Positions 19,756-29,489 of a stretch of DNA of 64,000 bases are shown in pieces. Position 1 is the stretch's first letter. Each line of letters opens with the position of its first letter. Location of the stretch: NCBI GenBank assembly GCA_016709025.1, contig JADJEQ010000001.1, positions 186,001-250,000 on the forward strand, read 5' to 3'. The translations under genes and the position numbers were made by a program. The stretch is from Bacteroidales bacterium (lineage in GTDB: Bacteria; Bacteroidota; Bacteroidia; Bacteroidales; Lentimicrobiaceae). The notes under the pieces were generated by a model, which did no database searches, was not told where the DNA came from, and saw only the letters and a program-made list of their open reading frames with translations.

Positions 19756-19785
19756 TAGTCTATTTTTAAAAGTTGGGAAAGTTTT

Positions 19786-20389
19786 TTAGTAATTGCTCCA
19801 AAAACGGTATCCTATCCGAATAACAGGGGCAAGGTCAACATTGGGAATATTATAAATAGTACCATTGAAATCGGCACTATGATCGCCACGCAGATAAATA
19901 TGAAAGCCAGGTTGAAGATAAATGTGGCGGCCAAAGAAAACTGGTAGCTGATACCTCCACCGAAATCGGTACTGTGAATATCTCTTTTAAACCAGTACTT
20001 GCCTGTTCAATTTCGAAAGTGTGCAGCTCCAAAAAGGAATAAACTTCCAGATTTCGCCATATATTATATCCAAGGAAAAAGCCGGGAGAGGTTTTGTAGT
20101 AACGTTTGAATTCCGGTGATGAATTATTTGTTCCGGCTGGTTCGGCATCGTAAGTGCCTCCGTTGATCACGCTCACTCTAAACCTGAATTTGTTGTAGCG
20201 ATAACCCAGTCCCAAATGGTAACCACCAGTGATAAACATCGGGAAAAGGCTTTCAACTTCGAATGCTTGTTTTGCTTCGTAGTTACGGGGGATTGGTTTA
20301 AAAAATGTACCCTTGATTGAATCGGACTGTGCGTGAACTGATGTTGCAATCATTATGAATGCTGCAACCAAAAAGAATTTTGCTTTCAT
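19786..20389 (-). CDS. Outer-membrane beta-barrel protein, two frameshifts near the 3' end
   Basis: Residues 1-20 are a signal peptide (MKAKFFLVAAF...VHAQ), followed by beta-strand-like sequence (FITGGYHLGLGYRYNKFRF). As given, the frame stops at 19877 after an unconvincing tail. Adding one T to the T run near 19996, and another near 19937, gives a smooth barrel end (TGFKRDIHSTDFGGGISY, FGRHIYLQPGFHIYLRGDH, IRIGYRFWSNY) that stops at 19786. The repaired protein has 201 residues and ends in an aromatic residue, as barrels do. Both changes are in short homopolymers, so sequencing error is as likely as true mutation. It is the second gene of the Crp-led run. Confidence 0.72.
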
Positions 20390-20472
20390 ATCATAAAATG
20401 TTTTTAAAATTTATGATACAAAAGTCGGTCGGAGAATCAGACTGATTGCTCCACAAATGTTACCAAATTATT

Positions 20473-21054
20473 TTAGTCGAATAATTCTTTTCGGATGCGG
20501 CTTAAAGACTTTGGGGCAATTCCGAGGTAATTGGCAACATGATACAATTGAACTTTTTGGAATATTTCAGGATAGTTTTTAAGTAAATTTTCATAGCGTT
20601 CTTTTGCTGTAAGCGTTTGAAAATCTATTGTTTGCTCCACAAACTTTATAAATGCTCTTTCAGTTAATATACGCCCCAGTCTTTCTATTTTTGGAATTTG
20701 AAGATATAAATCAGCTATGTCTTTTTGTTTAATAACGAGCATCTCTGAATCCTCTATTGCTTTAATATTTATAGTTGATGGAGTGTTACTCAGGCGGCTC
20801 AGATTATTATTAACCCAGTCACCTTCAAAAGCAAAGTGAATTGTGACTTCATCCCCATTTTCCAGGGTTTTGAAATATATAACAACCCCATAACTAACCA
20901 AACCAATAAAGTCGCAAACCTGACCTTCCTTTAAGAAAAACTCATTCTTTTTTAAGCTCTTATATTCAAAAGCATGACAGAAAGCTGATAATTCATCATC
21001 AGTTAAAGAAATTATTGGCTCGATACTTTTCTTTATTTTCTGAATTTTGTCCAT
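20473..21054 (-). CDS. Crp/Fnr-family transcriptional regulator
   Basis: 193 residues. Residues 15-110 form a cyclic-nucleotide-binding-like beta barrel (FFLKEGQVCDFIGLVSYGVV, FEGDWV). A C-terminal helix-turn-helix (YHVANYLGIAPKSLSRIRKE) reads DNA. There is no cysteine cluster of Fnr type at the N-terminus, so direct oxygen sensing by an Fe-S centre is not supported. It stands first in the run of seven same-strand genes and may regulate them; the 83-base gap before the next gene is the largest within the run. Confidence 0.88.
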   Translation of the reverse strand: MDKIQKIKKSIEPIISLTDDELSAFCHAFEYKSLKKNEFFLKEGQVCDFIGLVSYGVVIYFKTLENGDEVTIHFAFEGDWVNNNLSRLSNTPSTINIKAIEDSEMLVIKQKDIADLYLQIPKIERLGRILTERAFIKFVEQTIDFQTLTAKERYENLLKNYPEIFQKVQLYHVANYLGIAPKSLSRIRKELFD

Positions 21055-21398
21055 TTTATTTCTCAGATTTCAAGTTTTTTAGTACGTGGTACAACTTTAA
21101 TCTATCATCACAAACATACCACTTTTCCCTTTTATTTGCTTTTAAGCCAACTACTTTCAAAAATTGCCTGAAACAGGAAATTGTAACGTTCTGTAAGGTT
21201 AAATTTTCAAAGCACTGATAATAAGTATTTTTGAAGTCGATGTCATGTTGAGCTTCGAAACAGACTTTGACTTCATCCACACTATCAAGATGTTATTTTT
21301 GTAATCGCACAACACGTAAATTGTAGTACCTTGTTATGAACATTTGCGCGGTTTTGTCAATCGTATCGTGTTATTCAGTGAACTCCTTAACCCATTAC

Positions 21399-22250
21399 TT
21401 ACTTTAATAAATCGCTCAATGCCCCTCCAATTTCCGGAAACTTAAAAACGAAACCCTCATTCAGCAGGTGCTCCGGTATAGCCTTCTGGCCCGAAGTGAG
21501 GGCTGTGGCCCCTTCGCCATATACCAGGCGTAATCCAAAGGCAGGAATGGGAAAGAACACCGGCCGGTGCAAGACTTTCCCTAACGCCATGGTATAACCG
21601 GCATTGTCGGTTGTCTGTGGTGCCGACAGGTTAAAAATGCCGTCCAACTGCTTTTCAATTACAAAAAGATAGGCGTTGATCAGGTCGTCCATATGAATCC
21701 ATGAAAAACCCTGTTTGCCTCCTGCGATCGGTCCGCCCAAACCAAGCCTGAAAGCAGGGAGCATCTTCTGCAATGCACCGCCCTTCCTGTCAAGCACTAC
21801 CCCCAGCCTGAAAATCGCCACTTTTGCCTGGGGCCTGGCTTTCATAGCCTCTGCTTCCCACGCCTTGCAGACTTCCGCCAGAAAATCATGCCCAACCCGT
21901 TCATTGCTTTCGGTGAATATCTCTCCTTCAGGATAAATCCCCACAGCCGAAGTTGAAATAAACAGACCCCGCCATAAGGGAGCGCTTTTCATAGCTTTCA
22001 CCAGCCGCCTGGTTGTCAGAACCCGGCTGTCCATGATCTCCTTTTTATACGACTCCGTCCACCGGGCCACAATGGGCGCGCCCGAAAGGTTGATCACCAC
22101 ATCGGACTGACCAACCTTTGTGTTAAGCGCATCCTCCGGTCCCGAAAAGTCGGCCCGGCCAATGCCTGTGACCTTGTGCCCTGCCCTAATCAGGTCTTCT
22201 TTTAGCTTCTGCCCGACCAAACCGGTTGAACCACTGATTAATATATTCAT
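21399..22250 (-). CDS. TIGR01777-type NAD-dependent epimerase (SDR39U1-like)
   Basis: 283 residues from the ATG at 22250; an upstream in-frame ATG at 22283 adds 11 residues without the family pattern. The Rossmann signature SGSTGLVGQKL begins at residue 6. NLSGAPIVARW, FISTSAVGIYP, and a C-terminal domain of DUF1731 type (PAFGLRLVYGE...LTSGQKAIPEHLLNEGF) identify the family. The substrate is unknown. It is divergent from mutA, and the two share a 170-base promoter region. Confidence 0.92.
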   Translation of the reverse strand: MNILISGSTGLVGQKLKEDLIRAGHKVTGIGRADFSGPEDALNTKVGQSDVVINLSGAPIVARWTESYKKEIMDSRVLTTRRLVKAMKSAPLWRGLFISTSAVGIYPEGEIFTESNERVGHDFLAEVCKAWEAEAMKARPQAKVAIFRLGVVLDRKGGALQKMLPAFRLGLGGPIAGGKQGFSWIHMDDLINAYLFVIEKQLDGIFNLSAPQTTDNAGYTMALGKVLHRPVFFPIPAFGLRLVYGEGATALTSGQKAIPEHLLNEGFVFKFPEIGGALSDLLK

Positions 22251-22322
22251 ATTGAGTTTTTTACATGTATCTTTAAAGTGCAAATCCTGCTGTAATGAAC
22301 TGTCAAAATAAGCTAAAAAACG

Positions 22323-22351
22323 TTTGCAGGATAAAAAAACCTATACCTTTG
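22323..22351 (+). promoter_or_regulatory. Bacteroidota-type promoter for mutA
   Basis: TTTG at 22323-22326 and TACCTTTG at 22344-22351 are separated by 17 bases, a good fit to TTTG / TAnnTTTG. Transcription would start near 22358, about 65 bases before the ATG at 22423. Confidence 0.7.
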
Positions 22352-22422
22352 CACCGCTTTTAGCCTAAGCGACAACAAATAAGGAATGTAAAAGGTTTTA
22401 TTAAACCCAATACCATAACCGC

Positions 22423-24158
22423 ATGATCGATAATACGGAAAATACAAACAAAGCCGAAGGACTTCTTTCAGAATTTCCCGGTGTGGCGACTCCGATAAAA
22501 ACGATTGGGAAATCTGCCAGGATATTGAAACCAGCAACATCGAAACTGCCAATGCACAGGCCACCGACGCCGTGACTCGTGGTGCTACTGCGCTTTCGCT
22601 GAATGCAAAATCCCTGGCTGGTCCATCGGAAATTGCCGCAATGCTCAAAGGCATTGATGTCGTAAAAAACAGCCTTCATTTCAATTCCTCCCGATCATAC
22701 ATCCGCTTTGTGGCCGGCCTGAAGGAAGGCCTGACCGCAATGGGCAGCGACGCCACTAAAGTGAAGGGAAGCATCGATTTCGATCCTATCAGCTACCTGC
22801 TCCTGAAAGGAAATTTCCACTATTCACAGGAAGAAGACCTGCTGGAAGCCATCGAACTGATCGATCTGGCTGAAAAAGAACTGCCCGGGTTCAGAGTGAT
22901 TACCGTGAACGGACAGTACTTCCACAATTCCGGATCCACCCTGGTGCAGGAGCTCGCTTTTGCCCTTGCCTCGGGAACCGAATACCTTGCTTTCCTTACC
23001 GGGAAAGGGCTGAGCGTTGACCAGGCCGCTTCGCGCATTGTTTTTGCTTTTGCCACCGGATCCAACTACTTTCCGGAGATTGCCAAACTGAGGGCCGCCC
23101 GCATGCTGTGGGCCCGCATCGTCGAACAATTCAAGCCTGTATCTCCGGAATCGGCCAGGATGAGCATCCATGTCACCACCGCCAACTGGAACAAGACCAT
23201 TTACGATCCCTTTGTGAACCTGTTGCGCACCACCACCGAAGCCATGTCGGCTGCCATCGGGGGTGCCGACCTGATCACCGTGCTGCCGTTCGATCTCGAC
23301 TACAGGGAACCCGACGACTTCTCACTGCGTATCGCCCGTAACCAGCAGATTATCCTCAAAGAGGAGTCAAGCCTCGAAAAAGTGGTTGACCCCGCTGCCG
23401 GATCGTATTATATTGAATCGCTTACCGCCGCTTTTGCCGATGCCGCCTGGAAACTCTTCCTTGCCGTGGAGGATAAAGGAGGCATGATCGCCGCCATCAA
23501 GGCCGGCTTTGTGCAGGACCTCGTGAATGAAAGTGCAAAACAGCGCGTTGCAGAAATCGCATCCCGCAAAACCATCGTTCTCGGAACCAATCAGCATCCC
23601 AACACAGGTGAAGCCATGCTGGAGAAAATCCAGGCAGAGGTTGAGGATGAAGATGACGAACTCCCCGGCCTGCCGCCAAAATACAAGACCATTGAGGTAT
23701 TCCGCGGTGCCGACGGCTTTGAAGACCTGAGGCTTGCCACTGAAATCTGGGAAAACGAAGGCAACAAACGCCCGCATGTTTTCCTGCTTACCATCGGCAA
23801 CCTGGCCATGCGCAAGGCAAGGGCCGGATTCAGCACCAGTTTTTTCGGTTGCGCCGGATACAAAGTAACCGACAATGCCGGATTTGAAACCGTGGAAGAC
23901 GGTGTAAAAGCCGCGCTGGAAGCCGAAGCCGACATCGTGGTCATCTGTAGCAGCGACGAAGAGTACGCCACCCTCGCCCCTGCCGCTGCCAGCCAGCTGA
24001 AAACCGCCAGATATGAAATCCAGGTGGTGGTCGCCGGTTATCCGAAAGAAATCGTTGAAACACTGAAAGCCGCCGGAGTGGATGAGTTTATCCATGCCAG
24101 GGCTAACGTGCTTGATACTTTGTACGTTTTTCAGCAAAAGCTTGGTGTTATGTTATAA
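22423..24158 (+). CDS. mutA: Methylmalonyl-CoA mutase small subunit, N-terminal coding region damaged
   Basis: The small subunit pairs with the cobalamin-binding large subunit to interconvert succinyl-CoA and methylmalonyl-CoA. The main frame (528 codons, GTG at 22572) has the TIM-barrel part (GATALSLNAKSLAGPSEIA, VVDPAAGSYYIESLT) and a C-terminal B12-fold lacking the DxHxxG motif, as expected for this subunit. A plausible true start is the ATG at 22423, but that frame ends after 50 codons. After LLSEFPGV it should continue into DSDKNDWEICQDIE, which lies in another frame. One added base joins them, yet roughly 60-70 residues normally found between the two EFP-containing motifs remain absent. 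Either the gene carries a deletion plus frameshift or the assembly does. Confidence 0.83.
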
Positions 24159-24164
24159 CTTATG

Positions 24165-24491
24165 ATTAGCAGATTAGCAGATTAGCAAATTAGCTGATTT
24201 GCAATTAGCTGATTTGCAGATGAGCTGATTTGCAAATTGGCCATCTGAGATTAAAGGTTGGCTTCCGGGATTCGGGATGACATTGGAATGATGGAACGAT
24301 GGTAAATTGAAACTCTGGAATTCTGTAACTCTGAAATTCTGAAACATTGAAATTCTGAAACACTGGAACTCTGAAACATTGAAACTCTGAAACTCTGAAA
24401 TTTTGGAAATTGGAAATTGGAAATTGGAAATTGGAATTTAGCAATGGAACCCGGAAAATCAGCTAATACGCTAATCTGCTAATCTGCTAAT
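24165..24491. repeat. 327-bp element with 36-bp inverted terminal repeats between mutA and mutB
   Basis: The left arm at 24165-24200 and the right arm at 24456-24491 are inverted copies with 34 of 36 bases matching, each made of the word attagcag. The interior holds runs of gaaattctgaaactctg (24305-24405) and ggaaatt (24405-24435). No protein is encoded. It starts seven bases after the mutA stop and could act as a hairpin or a MITE-like insertion. The interior words recur (inverted) at 32300-32810 and 39890-40500. Confidence 0.8.
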
Positions 24492-24567
24492 TTTCCGCCT
24501 GTTAAAGAAAAAAGAAAAATGAGTTTGAATCAAAGATTAATTGAATCTGAACTACAAACAAAAAGAT

Positions 24568-26703
24568 ATGCGTCCCGATTTTAAAAATGTAAACCTCCGG
24601 TCGTTCGGAAAAGGAAACAGCGCCGCCCTTCCAAAAGGAAGCGACTGGATGACCACCGAACAGATCCCGGTGAAACCGGTTTTCACGGCTGCCGACCTGG
24701 ACAAGATGGAGCATCTGAATTATGCTGCCGGTATTGCGCCATTTCTGCGTGGCCCATACAGCACCATGTATGTGATGAAACCCTGGACCATCCGTCAGTA
24801 TGCCGGATTCTCCACGGCTGAAGAGTCAAACGCGTTCTACCGCCGCAACCTGGCCGCCGGTCAGATGGGCCTCTCGGTCGCTTTCGACCTGGCTACACAC
24901 CGCGGCTACGACTCCGACCACGAGCGCGTGGTGGGCGACGTGGGCAAAGCCGGCGTGGCCATCGACTCCATCCTCGACATGAAGATCCTGTTCGACCAGA
25001 TCCCGCTCGACAAGATGTCGGTTTCCATGACCATGAACGGCGCCGTACTGCCCGTGCTCGCCTTCTACATCGTAGCAGCTGAAGAACAGGGTGTTTCAAT
25101 GGACAAGCTCAGTGGTACCATCCAGAACGATATCCTGAAGGAGTTTATGGTGCGCAACACCTACATCTACCCGCCTACCCCTTCGATGAAGATCATCGCC
25201 GATATCTTCGAATTTACCTCGAAGAACATGAAGAAATTCAACTCGATCTCCATCAGCGGTTACCATATGCAGGAAGCCGGCGCCACTGCCGACATCGAAC
25301 TGGCTTACACCCTGGCCGACGGACTGGAATACATCCGTGCCGGGATCAAAGCCGGGATCAACATCGATGCGTTCGCACCACGCCTCTCCTTCTTCTGGGG
25401 CATCGGCATGAACCACTTTATGGAAATCGCCAAGATGCGCGCTGCCCGCCTGCTCTGGGCGAAGATCGTGAAGCAGTTCGAACCGAAGGACAACAAATCG
25501 ATGGCCCTGCGCACCCACTGTCAAACCTCGGGCTGGAGTCTTACCGAACAGGATCCTTACAACAACGTTACCCGCACCGCCGTGGAAGCGCTGGCCGCCG
25601 CCCTGGGCCACACCCAGAGCCTGCATACCAACGCCCTCGACGAAGCCATCGCCCTGCCCACCGATTTCTCGGCCCGCATCGCCCGCAACACCCAGATCTA
25701 CCTGCAGGAAGAAACCAACATTTGTAAAGTGGTTGACCCCTGGGCAGGTTCCTACTATGTGGAGTCGCTCACCCATGAGCTGATGCACAAGGCCTGGACA
25801 CTGATCGAAGAGGTGGAACAGCTCGGCGGTATGGCCAAAGCCATCGAAACCGGAATTCCCAAGATGCGCATCGAGGAAGCCGCTGCCCGCAAACAGGCGC
25901 GCATCGACTCGGGTCGCGACACCATCGTGGGCATCAACAAATACCGCCTGGCCAAAGAAGACCCCATGGACACCCTGGAGGTTGACAATACCGCCGTGCG
26001 CGAAGCCCAGCTCAAACGCCTGGCTGTTCTGCGCGCCAACCGCAACAACGAAGAAGTTCAGCTTGCACTGGATGCCCTGACCACTTCTGCCCAAACGGGC
26101 GAAGGCAACCTGCTGGCCCTGGCGATCGACGCCGCCCGCAAACGCGCCTCCCTCGGTGAGATCTCAATGGCACTCGAAAAAGTTTATGGAAGGTACAAAG
26201 CCGTGATACGTTCAATTTCAGGAGTTTACTCCTCAGAATCGGCCGACAGCAGCAGCTATAAGAAAGCCTGCGAACTGGCCGACAAGTTTGCCGCCATGGA
26301 AGGCCGCCGCCCCCGCATTATGATTGCCAAAATGGGCCAGGACGGACACGACCGCGGTGCCAAGGTAGTCGCCACCGGCTATGCCGACATCGGATTTGAT
26401 GTCGACATCGGACCGCTGTTCCAGACACCGGCCGAAGCTGCCCGCCAGGCAGTGGAAAACGATGTGCATGTGCTGGGTGTTTCCAGTCTTGCCGCCGGCC
26501 ACAAAACCCTGGTTCCACAGGTGATTGAGGAACTGAAAAAACTGGGCCGCGAGGATATTATGGTCATCGTGGGTGGCGTAATCCCCCACCAGGACTATGA
26601 CTTCCTTTACAAAGCCGGCGCCATGGCCATCTTTGGCCCGGGTACGGTGATTCCGGATGCTGCGATTAAGATGCTGGAGATTTTGATTGGAGCCAGGAAG
26701 TAA
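24568..26703 (+). CDS. mutB: Methylmalonyl-CoA mutase large (catalytic) subunit
   Basis: 711 residues from the ATG at 24568; an in-frame TTG at 24541 is less likely. The TIM-barrel domain has the family segments RGPYSTMYVMKPWTIRQYAG, DLATHRGYDSDH, YHMQEAGA, RTHCQTSGWSLTEQDP and VVDPWAGSYYVESLT. The C-terminal domain binds adenosylcobalamin with GQDGHDRG (the DxHxxG ligand His) and GVSSLAAGH. The length is typical. It works with MutA in propionate/succinate metabolism. No meaB-type chaperone gene follows; instead a 2.8-kb gene-poor region begins. The GC content is visibly higher than in the flanking spacer. Confidence 0.95.
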   Translation: MRPDFKNVNLRSFGKGNSAALPKGSDWMTTEQIPVKPVFTAADLDKMEHLNYAAGIAPFLRGPYSTMYVMKPWTIRQYAGFSTAEESNAFYRRNLAAGQMGLSVAFDLATHRGYDSDHERVVGDVGKAGVAIDSILDMKILFDQIPLDKMSVSMTMNGAVLPVLAFYIVAAEEQGVSMDKLSGTIQNDILKEFMVRNTYIYPPTPSMKIIADIFEFTSKNMKKFNSISISGYHMQEAGATADIELAYTLADGLEYIRAGIKAGINIDAFAPRLSFFWGIGMNHFMEIAKMRAARLLWAKIVKQFEPKDNKSMALRTHCQTSGWSLTEQDPYNNVTRTAVEALAAALGHTQSLHTNALDEAIALPTDFSARIARNTQIYLQEETNICKVVDPWAGSYYVESLTHELMHKAWTLIEEVEQLGGMAKAIETGIPKMRIEEAAARKQARIDSGRDTIVGINKYRLAKEDPMDTLEVDNTAVREAQLKRLAVLRANRNNEEVQLALDALTTSAQTGEGNLLALAIDAARKRASLGEISMALEKVYGRYKAVIRSISGVYSSESADSSSYKKACELADKFAAMEGRRPRIMIAKMGQDGHDRGAKVVATGYADIGFDVDIGPLFQTPAEAARQAVENDVHVLGVSSLAAGHKTLVPQVIEELKKLGREDIMVIVGGVIPHQDYDFLYKAGAMAIFGPGTVIPDAAIKMLEILIGARK

Positions 26704-28239
26704 AACCAAAGCTAAGAGAAAGTAAGGCTTAGGTTGAGGTTGAGGTTGAGGCTGAGATGAAAAGTTGTTTTAGTAAGCAGGCCTTGTCTTAGCAGGTAAT
26801 CGATTTTAGAAATAAGAAGGGGGATCTGAGAGGGTTCCTTTTTGTGTTCAACTCCCATACTTGCCACATTCTAGAAACATATTTTTATTTAATCAATTGT
26901 AGTGAAATATGCCGAGATCCTTTAAAATTGGATTTGAAATCGGGTTTGAACTTTTATCGTCACAATTGTTGTTAAATCCCAAGGGAAGCATTTGAAAATT
27001 AAGGATTAGTATTCTCGTATTTCACGGAAAAATGACATACATTGCCTAGTGCGTATTCAATGTGTTAAAATAAATTTTTTACCGTCATTTATATGTGGCA
27101 GTGATTGATTCTTAACATAAGTCTTCGTTTGTATACAAGTATTGTTACTAAACAAAGTTAAGATCAATTAACTTTCAATAATAAAAACAAAATACCATGG
27201 ATTTAGAAATGAAAATGACTTAACTTAAATCCAGAGGTGACAAATTAAGGCAAGAAATTGAGTCTAAGCGAAAAAGTTGTTTATGACAAAAAAAAACAGT
27301 GCAAATTACAGGATTACGTTTTCTTTATAGTTTTAGGAGCCATCTATTTTTTACTTTGACCATAAAATACCCTTGGGTCCTGGAAATAGTTGAGGTCTTT
27401 TCCCACAATTGCCATTGTGTATCCCTTAAAACTGATTTGTAAGTCAATAAATCTTGAAATTGATTCATTACAAAGTGATAATCTTTAAAGTTAACGGAAC
27501 TGGTCTATGCAGTGATGAAAGAGCTGAAAGACTTTTAATCCCACGAAATTGACTTAAAGAGATATAAGATTTTGTCATAAAACAAAAACAATTCCCATAT
27601 TTATTGTCGGTGTTTTGTGTGCCTTTTTATAATTTCATTTTCATTGGGATAACTATTTATATAATCTATTCTTCAAAATTACCCACTTTAATTTCAAGTA
27701 CTCGTAGGGATATTGGGCTTTATCAGGCATAATGACAAATTTCGTAGCGATCATTTATCTAAAATGTTCCTCAGAACACTACCTCTTTTACCAACCCCCC
27801 ACAATAGGAACTGGTATCAACTAATCCGTTATTTGCAAACTTTGCGGTGTCAAAATTGAAGAGATAAAGTAGTAAGATGAGACATTAAATGCCTTTATGA
27901 TAAAAAAATCAGGTAACTTTAAATAAAAAACTATGATGATACTAATAGTGTTAGCTGCAATTAGAGTTCCGTGTGGCTATGGATCATTTGAAGTACTTTT
28001 CTCAGGTGGAAGCCTGATCAAATTATTAGATGATGATTGAATTTAGGCAGCGCTTAAACCCCGAGCTACTTTGATTTGAAGGCAAGTCTAAATATTAATA
28101 CTGTGGCAACTAAAATACTTAACACGAAAGAAATTTGGAATATACAACGCTTTCCTTAAAACATTTTTTAAGTGGAGCCATTGGGAGTGAAATCACTTTA
28201 GCGCTGTTTGTATATAATGGTCCCTTGGTATTTTTTCGG
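26704..28239. other. AT-rich gene desert after mutB, with possible decayed reading frames
   Basis: There is no intact gene in about 1.5 kb. The base composition is much more AT-rich than the genes around it. A frame at 27197-27286 begins like a coiled-coil protein (MDLEMKMT, then a TAA, then LKSRGDKLRQEIESKRK). A hydrophobic stretch (QDYVFFIVLGAIYFLL) is readable at 27309-27359 in another frame. These may be traces of a dead gene, but the evidence is thin. Confidence 0.4.
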
Positions 28240-28466
28240 GTCTTGCCGCCAGCCAAAACCCTGGTTCCCTAGGTGATTGAGGAGCTGAAAAATTGGGCCG
28301 CGAGGATATTATGTGGATGTGATCGTGGGCGGTGTAATCCCTCCATCAGGACTACCCGACTGCCTTTACAAAGCCGGGGCAGCGGTCATCTTTTGCCCGG
28401 TATCGGTGATTCGGGAGGTTGCGATTGACATGCTGAACGAATTTGATTGGAGCGAGAAAGTAGGAC
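28240..28466 (+). pseudogene. Decayed duplicate of the mutB 3' end
   Basis: About 225 bases match the last 70 or so codons of mutB (about 26495-26703) with scattered substitutions and indels: the gccgcc...aaaccctggttcc start, gattgaggagctgaaaaa, gggccgcgaggatattat, ggcgtaatcc, ctttacaaagccgg and tttgattggagc are shared. The copy has frame disruptions early on and ends at a TAG matching the mutB stop. No other part of mutB is recognisable upstream. It is a remnant of a partial duplication, or of a second mutB that has otherwise decayed. Confidence 0.85.
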
Positions 28467-29489
28467 TGTTAGAATTTATAATGCTCAATGTCTCTTATGT
28501 AACTCTCGTATGGCTTTGTTTCAAAACAACAGATTTCTCCCGAAAATTCAGGATCGAAATGACCCATTTCTTTGGAGTGGATTAATGGTCGAGTTTGAGC
28601 CTGAAACGAACTGGTCAAAATACAACAGAAATCGTTTCCATTCAAACTCTCTGGATCAATTTCATACGGTAGTCATTCCGACCGCAGGGAGGAAATCTCC
28701 AAGTTGGAATTCGTACCACTGAAATATCTTTTCACTTGTCCTGTAAGGTTGCTGGTCTAAGTGTCCATATTTTGGGCGCTGGAAGTTTCACTATTTAATC
28801 CTTACTTCAGATTGGTTGTCATTCGAGGGCTATTTTGATCTAATCATCAATAATTTCTAAAATACTGATCAATTTGATGTTTGGCCACTTTGTACTCAAC
28901 TTTATTATCCCGTTTTAAAGACATTAGAAATACTCCAATAAGTTCAATAATTTCACTCCCGGTGGTAGCTGAAATGCTTAACTTATTAAGATAATCACTA
29001 CTTTCCTGTAAATTATTTGCATTCCACTTCCTTTTATTTCTTCTAAAATATTATCTTTCAATTGTTTGTCGAGTATTAGTTAATAAGTACACATCGTTGT
29101 TTACACTTCTGACTTGTTTTCATCTTTTACATTGAACGACAAATCCATGCTTCACATCAAATATAATGACTTTCCAGATATCTGAACTATCCAAGGGACT
29201 TTCTAAATTTCAGTTTCTTACCAACATCTATCGTCAAACATCCAACTTCTAACACCTAAGGCTTTTACTTCCTGCATTTATCACCTATCGGGGCTGGTCC
29301 GTCACTTGCTTTATTTCGCCCTTTCAGGGCTATAATGCATCCGAAAGTAATTGAACTCTTTGAACAGCGAAGCGATTGAACTTTTTGAATGTCCACTTCA
29401 AACATCCAACTTCCAATTTCAAACTTCCAACGCCAAACATCTATATAAACAGCGCAGCAAATGAACTCCGAAAGGCATTTAACCAATGA
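28467..29489. other. AT-rich spacer without recognisable genes
   Basis: About 1 kb after the mutB remnant shows no convincing reading frame on either strand. Toward the end (29210-29450) it becomes repetitive, with words such as aacatccaacttc recurring. It separates the mut locus from the glycosyltransferase gene. Confidence 0.5.

Noticed and set aside
21056..21280. A 74-codon minus-strand frame directly upstream of the Crp/Fnr gene
   Set aside because: It has no recognisable motif or signal, is AT-rich, and lies where the promoter of the Crp-led operon is expected.
23367..24137. A 256-codon minus-strand frame across mutA
   Set aside because: It is antisense to the conserved MutA coding sequence, which has recognisable domains; the antisense product has none.
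25096..26094. A 332-codon minus-strand frame across mutB
   Set aside because: It is antisense to the intact mutB and shows the Gly/His/Phe bias of a GC-rich shadow frame.
28447..28722. A 91-codon plus-strand frame downstream of the mutB remnant
   Set aside because: It partly overlaps the remnant in another frame and has no family resemblance.
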